From Piscinibacter sp050175855 (GTDB taxonomy: Bacteria; Pseudomonadota; Gammaproteobacteria; Burkholderiales; Burkholderiaceae_C), in the NCBI RefSeq assembly GCF_050175855.1, contig NZ_JBFXIO010000130.1, forward strand, positions 1 through 11,704: a stretch of 11,704 nucleotides of DNA. Reading direction: 5' to 3'. The notes below the pieces were generated by a model, which did not search any database, had not been told where the DNA came from, and saw only the letters and a program-made list of their open reading frames with translations. Position numbers and translations under genes: made by a program. Of this stretch, positions 5,966-11,704 are shown in pieces. Numbering within the stretch: the stretch's first letter is position 1; every line of letters starts with the position of its first letter.

Positions 5966-6562
5966 ATGTCCAAAGCAAGAATCGAGTCACGCCAGGTGCT
6001 GCCGGACTGGCAGGTCACCACCTGGCTGAACACACCCGCGCCGATCACGCTGTCGTCGCTGCGCGGCCGGGTCGTGCTGCTGCACGCCTTCCAGATGCTG
6101 TGCCCGGGCTGCGTGGCCTACGGGCTGCCGCAGGCCGAGCGCGTGCGGCAGGCCTTCCCGGCCTCCGAGCTGGCCGTGGTTGGCCTGCACACGGTGTTCG
6201 AGCACCATGCCGTGATGACGGTGGAGGCCTTGCGCGTCTTCGTCCACGAGTACCGCTGGTCCTTCCCTATTGGCGAGGACGAACCCGATGGACGCGGCGG
6301 CCCCTCACAGACGATGGCGCGCTACGGCCTGCGCGGCACGCCCTCGTGCCTGGTGCTCGACCGGCAGGGACGTGTGTGCCTGCATCACTTCGGCCAGCTG
6401 GACGACCTGGTGCTGGGCGGTCTGCTGGGGCGATTGATTGCCAGCGCTGACGAGCAGCGCGATGGCGATGCAGCCGGCGTCTTGCACGCCGAGCCCGCTG
6501 CACAACTCATACCGGCGGTCTGCGAACCTGCGGGCTGCAGCACGCAGCCCGATGTGCGATGA
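5966..6562 (+). CDS. Redoxin / peroxiredoxin-like thioredoxin-fold protein (CPGC)
   Basis: A 198-aa thioredoxin-fold protein of the AhpC/TSA-TlpA type. It shows VLLHAFQMLCPGCVAYGLPQ with a CxxC (Cys46 and Cys49 from this start), a middle strand VVGLHTVFEHH, and the cis-proline segment RGTPSCLVLDRQGRV. About 35 C-terminal residues lie beyond the fold and contain a Cys-x4-Cys pair (AVCEPAGCS), which could serve as a resolving or metal-binding site. No signal peptide or membrane anchor, so cytoplasmic. ATG 5966 is preferred over 5963 because AGGAG at 5956-5960 then has normal spacing. It follows the AhpD-like gene after 84 bases of strong hairpins and precedes the amidotransferase gene by 34 bases. 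Thiol oxidoreductase or peroxidase activity is likely; the substrate is unknown. Confidence 0.82.
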   Translation: MSKARIESRQVLPDWQVTTWLNTPAPITLSSLRGRVVLLHAFQMLCPGCVAYGLPQAERVRQAFPASELAVVGLHTVFEHHAVMTVEALRVFVHEYRWSFPIGEDEPDGRGGPSQTMARYGLRGTPSCLVLDRQGRVCLHHFGQLDDLVLGGLLGRLIASADEQRDGDAAGVLHAEPAAQLIPAVCEPAGCSTQPDVR

Positions 6563-6596
6563 GCCGGCCCAAGGTGAAGACAAGGAGGAGATCGGG

Positions 6597-7295
6597 ATGA
6601 AGACCGCAGTTGCCATTCGCCACCTCGCGTTCGAGGATCTTGGTTTGATCGAGCCGTGGCTGAAGCGGCGCGGCTGGCGCGTCGTGATCTACGACGCTGG
6701 TGTGGACGAGATCTGGAAGATCGACCTCGGGCAGGTCGATCTTTTGATCGTTCTCGGTGGGCCGATCGGCGCAAGCGAGGACACGCTGTACCCGTTTCTC
6801 GCCGAGGAAGTCGATGTGATCCGCCAACGCCTCGACAGCGGCCGTCCCCTGCTGGGCATCTGCCTGGGCGCGCAACTCATGGCGCGCGCGCTGGGCGCAG
6901 CCGTCGCGCCGATGCGCCGCAAGGAGATCGGCTACGGGCCGCTTGCGCTCACGCCCGAAGGCGCTGTCAGTCCGCTGGTGCGCATCGGCGGGCAGTCGGT
7001 ACTGCACTGGCATGGCGACCAGTTCGATCTGCCTGCGGGATGCGCGACGCTGGCCACCACGCCCACCTGTTCGAATCAAGCCTTCATGGTGGGCGACCAT
7101 GCAATGGCTTGGCAGTTCCATCTCGAAGTCGATGCTGCGCGCATGGAGCAATGGTTGATCGGCCACACCGGCGAGTTGCGCCAGGCGGGCATCGACATCG
7201 CCGCATTACGACAGGCAGCCGCACAGCATCGCGCCGGGTTGGCGCAGTCACTCGATGCCGTGCTGACCGACTGGTTCAGCCGGCTGCGGTTGTGA
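6597..7295 (+). CDS. Class I glutamine amidotransferase domain protein
   Basis: A 232-aa stand-alone class I glutamine amidotransferase. It has the oxyanion segment VLGGPIGASED (52-62), nucleophile Cys89 in LLGICLGAQL, and the His175/Glu177 pair in QFHLEV, so the triad is complete. It hydrolyses glutamine (or a related gamma-glutamyl compound) and would normally hand ammonia to a partner, but no synthetase domain is encoded nearby. Some stand-alone members act on gamma-glutamyl conjugates, which would fit a thiol-stress locus; this is inference. ATG 6597 has a strong AGGAGGAG (6583-6590) 6 bases upstream; an in-frame ORF reaching back to 6438 overlaps the redoxin gene and is rejected. Its TGA overlaps the GTG start of the next gene. 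Confidence 0.87.
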   Translation: MKTAVAIRHLAFEDLGLIEPWLKRRGWRVVIYDAGVDEIWKIDLGQVDLLIVLGGPIGASEDTLYPFLAEEVDVIRQRLDSGRPLLGICLGAQLMARALGAAVAPMRRKEIGYGPLALTPEGAVSPLVRIGGQSVLHWHGDQFDLPAGCATLATTPTCSNQAFMVGDHAMAWQFHLEVDAARMEQWLIGHTGELRQAGIDIAALRQAAAQHRAGLAQSLDAVLTDWFSRLRL

Positions 7296-7978
7296 GTGCA
7301 CCGCAAGCCACGGTGCGCGCCGCCCTGCGCGGCAGCGCGCAGCCGCTGGGCCGCACCACCAGCGCCATCGACAAGCGGCCGGTCGCCGGACCGGTGCGGG
7401 TGCATGCCCTGGGCATGGACGGTGACGAGCAGGCCGACCGCCGCGTCCACGGCGGCGAGGACAAGGCCCTGCACTGCTATGCCTGGGACCACTACGCTCT
7501 GTGGCGTGCCGAACTGCCGGGCTGTGCGTTGTGGCAGGCGCCGGGTGCCTTCGGCGAGAACTTGAGCATCGACGGCCTGGACGAAGAGGCGGTGTGCATC
7601 GGTGACCACTGGCGCATCGGCAGCGCGGTCACGGTCGTGTCCCAGGGCCGGCAGCCGTGCTTCAAGCTCAACTTGCGCTTTGGCATCGCCGACATGGCAG
7701 CGCGCGTGCAGAACACATTGCGCGCCGGCTGGTACTTGCGCGTTGAGCAGGCTGGCGAGATCGCCGCCGGCGATCCGTTGGTGCTTCTGCATCGGCCGCA
7801 CCCAGCGTTCAGCGTGGCTCGGGTGCTCGCGCTGATCCGCGACCGCGTGACTGACGTGGCGCAGGTCGAACCCGTGTTGCAGCTGCCACTGCCACCGAGC
7901 TGGCGGCGCCTGTTCGAGCAGCGCTTGAACTCGGCGCAGGTGGAGGACTGGTCGCGGCGCTTGTGGGGTCCGCGTTGA
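7292..7978 (+). CDS. YiiM-like MOSC-domain protein
   Basis: A 228-aa protein. The MOSC domain covers about residues 25-165, with RRVHGGEDKALHCY, GAFGENLSIDGL and the conserved cysteine Cys123 in GRQPCFKLNLRFG. The C-terminal 3-alpha domain (about 168-215; RPHPAFSVARVLALI, then LPPSWRRLFEQRL) is the arrangement of E. coli YiiM, which with YcbX gives molybdenum-cofactor-dependent resistance to N-hydroxylated base analogues. Length agrees with YiiM (about 224 aa). The GTG start at 7292 overlaps the amidotransferase stop by 4 bases (GTGA), so translation is probably coupled. It is the last cargo gene; 219 bp follow before the convergent transposase gene. Reduction of an N-hydroxylated compound is plausible by family knowledge. 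Confidence 0.85.
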   Translation: MSAPQATVRAALRGSAQPLGRTTSAIDKRPVAGPVRVHALGMDGDEQADRRVHGGEDKALHCYAWDHYALWRAELPGCALWQAPGAFGENLSIDGLDEEAVCIGDHWRIGSAVTVVSQGRQPCFKLNLRFGIADMAARVQNTLRAGWYLRVEQAGEIAAGDPLVLLHRPHPAFSVARVLALIRDRVTDVAQVEPVLQLPLPPSWRRLFEQRLNSAQVEDWSRRLWGPR

Positions 7979-8197
7979 GTGCCGAATCGCAAACTCGCTA
8001 TGTGGTCCAGCCTTCCAGAAGCGCTGATGGCCGCGCTGCGGGGCGTACGACGTTGCTGGCAAACAGCTGATCGGACGCTTAGTGGGACCTTATCGAGGAC
8101 CGCTTTGGGTCGTTGGCCGCCCGTGATCGGCCGCCGCTGAAGGTCAGGTGACCGTCCCATCGCCGACATGCCGGCGTCCGGTACATCGCCGCGGGTT
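7979..8197. other. Spacer between cargo and transposase gene
   Basis: No convincing gene. It contains small dyads only: AGCGC/GCGCT (8020-8037), GGCCG/CGGCC (about 8115-8131) and GGTCA-GG-TGACC (8142-8153). None is followed by a T-tract. It separates convergent genes, so transcription must end here, and one cargo-insertion boundary probably lies within it. No copy of the terminal repeat is present. Confidence 0.45.
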
Positions 8198-11137
8198 TCA
8201 CCGGCCAAGCTTGGTCGAGCCACGCTCGGCGGCGCGCTCGACCAGCACGTCCACGTACCGCTCGACGTTGAAGCGGAACGTCCCCCGGAAGTTGATGTGC
8301 GAGAAGTGCGCCGGGCCAATCCGCCGCAGCCAGTCCTCCTCGATGCCGACGCCATCCCGGTTGAGCCGCGCCACCGCGGTGTCCATGCGATTCGTGTTCC
8401 ACGCCAGCACGATGTTGGTCAGCAGCGCGTGCGCGCCGGAAATGGCCGCCATCTCTTGCCGCCGGCGGCCACGCTCAGGGGCCACCTGGCCGCCATGGAT
8501 TGCGCGCTGCAACTGATGCACCGATTCGCCCCGGTTGAGCAGGGTATGGATCTCACGTCGATAGTCCGGGATGGCCAGGTAGTCGCACAGAAACAGCGTT
8601 CGCAGCAGGCGCCCAAGGTGTTCTGCAGCGCGGTGCAGCGGGTCGCCGACCGCTGCCGACCCCAACCGGTGGATGGCATGCGCCGCGGACACTTTGCCCG
8701 CCCGAATCGACGCCGCCAGGCGCACCAGGTCGTCCCAGCCGCGCTCGATCGCCTTGACCGATACCCGGCGCACAGTGACGCCCTCAAGGCTCTCCGGCAC
8801 CGGCCAGCCCCGGGGCACGAACAGCTTTCGCTCGCGCAGGTCGCGCAGGCGTGGGCACAGGTCAAAGCCCAGGAGCTTGGCGATGGCCATGGCCACGTCC
8901 GTGACCCCGTGGGTATCGACGGCCAGCAAGGAAACCCGGATCCGGTCGTCGGCGCGGTTGTGCTGCTCGACGCCTTCAACCGCCACGCCGGCCTGGCGCT
9001 CGTTCAGCACGATGGGCTGGTCGTAGAACAGGCCCCAGCGGTCGCGCACGTGTGTGTACAGGCCCGCGGCATAGGTGCGCCGCCGCGGGTCCACCCGGGC
9101 GGACCACAGATGGCGGCTGGCATCCAGGGCCATCATGTCGGCCGAGCCCTTGGTGCCATCGCCCCAGAGCGCCGCGATCGGCAGCGCGTTCTGGTACTCC
9201 GACACCCGTTCGTTGGCCCGTCGCAGCCTGCCGCTCAGTTCGACGGCCCGCATCGCGGTGGAGATGTGCGCTGCGTCGATGCCGGGGATCATCGAGCCCA
9301 CGCCCTTGGCGTCGAGGTCGGTGCCATGGGCGAGAAGCGCGCCGTACACGGCCAGCAGTTCGTTGCTCGACGACGGACGGCGGGCCAGCAGCGCCTCGCT
9401 GAAGTGCGTGGCGGCGTCGACTTCCAGCAGCAGATCCGGCAATTGGACGGAACCGATGTGCTTGAAGACGACCTCCCTGGTCTTGCGCGGTTCAACATCC
9501 TCGTCCATCGGTCGAATCGGAGGCAGGTGCAGCAGCTTGTCGGGGCCGATCTCGATCTGGCCGCGGCCAGCGGCCTCAGCCAGCGCCGCCAGTCCGACAG
9601 TGACGCCCGCCAGGACCGGCTCCAGAAACGTCATGGCCTCGCCGGGCAGGCCGAGGATCTGGTGGTGCAGCTCCTTCGATCGGCGCCAGTCCGCATTAGC
9701 CAGCATCATCGACTCGCGGGGGCGGAAACTGATCGAATGGTTCACCCAGGCGCTGCCTCGCCGCAGGCTCTTGCGCAACGCCATCATCGTGCTGGCCTCG
9801 AACGCCCGATACCGGGACTGCGGGTCCAGGTCGCTGACGATCGTGTTCCATGCCGCGCCCACCGGCGGCAGTTCGAAGTCCAGCGGGATCTCCTTGGTGC
9901 CGAGGGCTTGCAGACGCTGCCAGGCTTGCCATTGGTCGTAACCGTGGTCGCCTGTCGCGCCGGCAAACTCGATGTCGCGAAGGCCCGCCAGGTGGGCATG
10001 AACGCGCCGGTTGTCCTCGGCCAGTGCCCTACGGACCTGGGACGCGAAAGTGCTGGCGCCAGCCTCGCCGATGTCGTCCAGCAAGGCGCGGGCTTCGAGC
10101 ACGCGATCGCGCCAGGGCTTGGACTCGTCGTGGAGCACCGACTTTGCCTTGAGGGCCTGTTGCATCATGGCGCCGCTACTGCGCGAGCGTCCCTTCTCGA
10201 CCCGCTCGGCTGCGCGCCGAACCAGGTCCTGGCTGCGACGTGACGCCTGCAGCAGCGCCATGTCGGTCAGCTCCAGCAGGGTCACGCGCAGGAAGCAGGT
10301 GATCTCGACCGTCTGGCGCTGCCGCTCAATGCGCGCCGTCATCGATGGGCGCCGCATCTGGACGTGGGCGGCGTAGGCCTGCTGTTTGCTCAGGGCCACG
10401 CCGTCCAATGGCCAGGCGTGCACGCCCAATTCCTTCAGCGCACGGATCTTCTCCAGCGTCTCCGACATCGTGCTCGGTGAGTGGCGCTTGGGTGGCGTCT
10501 TGAGCCATTCAAGCCGGGTTCCGACGAGCCCGGCTTGGGGCGCGTAGCACCAGTCGATGGCCTTGAGCAGAGCAGCTTTGCCGATTCCGGACTCGATCGT
10601 GGCTGCCATGGCCGCTTCGGTGGCGTCGAAAGCCTCGCGCGCCCAGTCCACCAGGCGGCGAGGACCAGGGATGACGATTCGCCGCTCGTATAGCCACATG
10701 CGGGCGGTTTCGGCGAGGTCGTCGGGATGTGCCGCCTCGAGCGCGGCAACCGCCAGGACCTTCTGAAGTTGATGGACACTGGCCTCGTCCAGATCCTGCA
10801 GGCCGAGGTACGTGCGAGCCCAGGCCTGGTGTTCGTACAGCGTCTGGCGGCGGGCGTACAGGGTCCGCAGACTGGCAATGCTGACCGTCGAGGTCTGGAA
10901 CGCCTCGCAAACGGCACGCAGCAGCGTCTTGGGCACGGATGCGAACCGGTCCATCGGGCGGCCGCTGGCCCGCAGGAAGAGCATCTGAATGGCGGCCGCG
11001 ACGCGGCGATCATGGCGAAACCGCTCGGCGACCGCGGCGATGTCATCGGCACTCAGGCAGAACGATTGCTGGACGTCGAAATCCGACAGCCTGGTGGGCA
11101 GGGTCTCGGCGCCGATGAAGCGCTTGGCGAAGGACAC
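8198..11137 (-). CDS. tnpA: Tn3-family transposase TnpA
   Basis: A 979-aa protein of standard Tn3-family length (about 950-1010). It shows Asp660 in ALWGDGTKGSADM, Asp741 in LLAVDTHGVTD and Glu871 in LLNRGESVHQLQRAI. The Asp-Asp-Glu spacing (81 and 130) is close to that of the Tn4430 transposase catalytic triad as I recall it. Other family signatures are KLLGFDLCPRLRDL and the C-terminal LLTNIVLAWNTNRMD. The N-terminal part, with SFCLSADDI, is the terminal-repeat-binding region. The start is GTG at 11137, with GGAGGG 8 bases upstream (minus strand). The gene reads inward from the right terminal repeat, leaving a 106-base leader, and is convergent with the cargo. It binds the 38-bp ends and carries out replicative transposition, making cointegrates. 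It appears intact. Confidence 0.96.
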   Translation of the reverse strand: MSFAKRFIGAETLPTRLSDFDVQQSFCLSADDIAAVAERFRHDRRVAAAIQMLFLRASGRPMDRFASVPKTLLRAVCEAFQTSTVSIASLRTLYARRQTLYEHQAWARTYLGLQDLDEASVHQLQKVLAVAALEAAHPDDLAETARMWLYERRIVIPGPRRLVDWAREAFDATEAAMAATIESGIGKAALLKAIDWCYAPQAGLVGTRLEWLKTPPKRHSPSTMSETLEKIRALKELGVHAWPLDGVALSKQQAYAAHVQMRRPSMTARIERQRQTVEITCFLRVTLLELTDMALLQASRRSQDLVRRAAERVEKGRSRSSGAMMQQALKAKSVLHDESKPWRDRVLEARALLDDIGEAGASTFASQVRRALAEDNRRVHAHLAGLRDIEFAGATGDHGYDQWQAWQRLQALGTKEIPLDFELPPVGAAWNTIVSDLDPQSRYRAFEASTMMALRKSLRRGSAWVNHSISFRPRESMMLANADWRRSKELHHQILGLPGEAMTFLEPVLAGVTVGLAALAEAAGRGQIEIGPDKLLHLPPIRPMDEDVEPRKTREVVFKHIGSVQLPDLLLEVDAATHFSEALLARRPSSSNELLAVYGALLAHGTDLDAKGVGSMIPGIDAAHISTAMRAVELSGRLRRANERVSEYQNALPIAALWGDGTKGSADMMALDASRHLWSARVDPRRRTYAAGLYTHVRDRWGLFYDQPIVLNERQAGVAVEGVEQHNRADDRIRVSLLAVDTHGVTDVAMAIAKLLGFDLCPRLRDLRERKLFVPRGWPVPESLEGVTVRRVSVKAIERGWDDLVRLAASIRAGKVSAAHAIHRLGSAAVGDPLHRAAEHLGRLLRTLFLCDYLAIPDYRREIHTLLNRGESVHQLQRAIHGGQVAPERGRRRQEMAAISGAHALLTNIVLAWNTNRMDTAVARLNRDGVGIEEDWLRRIGPAHFSHINFRGTFRFNVERYVDVLVERAAERGSTKLGR

Positions 11138-11243
11138 GGCGACACCCTCCGGGCAGTCGAAACCGCCAATCTACCTGGGTCAGGCGCGGCCCGAATCCCT
11201 ACCTGCCCTGGCGCCACATCGGGCGGCGACCGCCCGGCCAGCG

Positions 11244-11281
11244 GCCACCGTGTCAATTTGCGGGAAAGATACGATTACCCC
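11244..11281 (-). repeat. Right terminal inverted repeat of the transposon (38 bp)
   Basis: Read on the minus strand from 11281 it begins GGGGTAATCGTATC and continues into CGCAAATTGACACGG, a typical Tn3-family end length and GGGG start. Its inner 23 bases match window bases 1-23 in inverted orientation (20 of 23). The outer boundary is fixed by the interrupted host reading frame. TTGACA (11256 to 11251, minus strand) faces tnpA but has no clear -10 partner. Confidence 0.88.
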
Positions 11282-11704
11282 AGGAACTGCGCTTCCTGAG
11301 CGTCCTTCAGCGGGATGAAGACCATCGGGTCGCCCCCCGACGACACCATGCGCCGCGTCAGTCCGACGACCGTGTAGTCGTGGCGGCGGATGCGGATGCG
11401 TTCGCCCAGGGTGAAGCCCGTGCGCACGTCGGCCACGGCTTCGTAGTGGCTGCGCGTGATCTGCCGGCCAGCCACCAGGTAGCCCGGCTCGCCCGGCTGG
11501 CCGGGCTCGAAGCCAACCACCATCGCGCGCACATCGTCATCACCGCTGCCCGCCGGCGCCACGCCGCTGACCGAGGTGCGCCGCACCTGCATCGTCAGGT
11601 AGGTCACGTTGGCGGCGCGCGCCACGCCGGGCAGTCCGAGCACACTGCGCACGGCGTCGTCGCGCAGGCTCGACGATTCCGCGTAAGGTCCCTGCGTGTC
11701 CTGC
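11275..11704 (-). pseudogene. Host ABC-transporter permease gene (MacB/FtsX-like), truncated by the transposon; 5' end outside window
   Basis: The reading frame is open from the window edge and reads like the periplasmic core domain of an ABC permease of the MacB/FtsX-like group: SVLGLPGVARAANVTYLT, then GFTLGERIRIRRHDYTVVG, then MVFIPLKDAQEAQFL. It then runs into the transposon end, where GGG encodes one Gly and TAA stops it. The membrane helices that normally follow this domain are missing, so the product should be non-functional. The remaining 3' part should lie to the left of the element, before the window. This gene is not transposon cargo and marks the insertion site. Confidence 0.82.

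Larger units (their letters stand above)
1..11281. mobile_element. Tn3-family transposon with tyrosine recombinase, RES toxin-antitoxin and redox cargo (left tip outside window)
   Basis: The right end is a 38-bp GGGG-starting repeat at 11244-11281. The left end is the matching inverted repeat at 1-23, whose outer 15 bases lie before the window. Between them are a Tn3-type transposase reading inward from the right end, a tyrosine recombinase and toxin-antitoxin pair at the left, and an AraC-regulated cargo of six genes. The right boundary is confirmed independently, because an ABC permease reading frame stops exactly where the repeat begins. Tn3-family insertions normally duplicate 5 bp, so AGGAA (11282-11286) should also be found just left of the window. 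No serine resolvase gene is visible. Inferred full length is about 11.3 kb. Confidence 0.88.

Noticed and set aside
6656..7291. Upstream extension of the MOSC frame
   Set aside because: It overlaps the amidotransferase gene in another frame and encodes Arg-rich, non-homologous sequence. The GTG at 7292 is the natural coupled start.
7076..8062. Minus-strand open frame of 328 codons
   Set aside because: It is antisense to the MOSC gene and part of the amidotransferase gene, without recognisable motifs.
7979..8197. Attachment site or terminal-repeat remnant between cargo and tnpA
   Set aside because: Only short dyads are present and none matches the terminal repeat or the putative recombinase core site.
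8168..10243. Long open frame (691 codons) on the plus strand opposite tnpA
   Set aside because: It is antisense to an intact Tn3 transposase, has no recognisable domain, and such mirror frames are common in GC-rich coding DNA.
1..11704. tRNA, rRNA, CRISPR array or serine resolvase gene
   Set aside because: Reading both strands showed no regularly spaced repeats, no RNA-gene-like segments and no frame with serine-resolvase motifs. A covariance-model search was not possible here.

Overview
The window is almost entirely one Tn3-family transposon carried by a GC-rich bacterium. A proteobacterium, possibly of the Burkholderiales, fits the codon use and gene types, but that assignment is inference. 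The right terminal inverted repeat lies at 11244-11281 and starts GGGG in the outward sense. The first 23 bases of the window match its inner part in opposite orientation (20 of 23 positions). The window therefore opens about 15 bases inside the left end, and the element should be close to 11.3 kb. To the right of the element (11282-11704) is the 5' part of a host ABC-transporter permease gene on the minus strand, cut by the insertion and closed by a TAA supplied by the transposon end.

Layout from left to right: left repeat with an inward-facing promoter-like sequence and a nearby partial copy of the repeat (1-108); a 561-aa tyrosine recombinase on the minus strand (124-1809); a 224-bp divergent intergenic region (1810-2033) with a 13-6-13 inverted repeat that looks like a recombinase core site, further dyads and a promoter; a RES-domain toxin with its putative antitoxin (2034-3228, plus strand); a cargo block with an AraC-type regulator on the minus strand (3401-4303) divergent from six plus-strand genes (4382-7978); a 219-bp spacer; and the 979-aa transposase tnpA on the minus strand (8198-11137).

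The transposition module appears to consist of TnpA (cointegrate formation), a tyrosine recombinase in place of the usual serine resolvase (cointegrate resolution at the 1836-1867 site), and a toxin-antitoxin pair that would stabilise the element. The pair sits beside the presumed resolution region, the position known for toxin-antitoxin modules in other Tn3-family elements.

The cargo reads as a thiol/redox stress locus: an exported protoglobin, a small CxxC thioredoxin-fold protein, an AhpD-like carboxymuconolactone decarboxylase-family protein, a redoxin with a CPGC site, a class I glutamine amidotransferase and a YiiM-like MOSC protein. Gaps are short (1, 53, 84 and 34 bases, then a 4-base overlap), so one or two transcripts are likely. 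A 15-bp palindrome in the divergent region is a candidate operator. The physiological substrate cannot be read from the sequence; oxidative, nitrosative or electrophile stress is the working inference.
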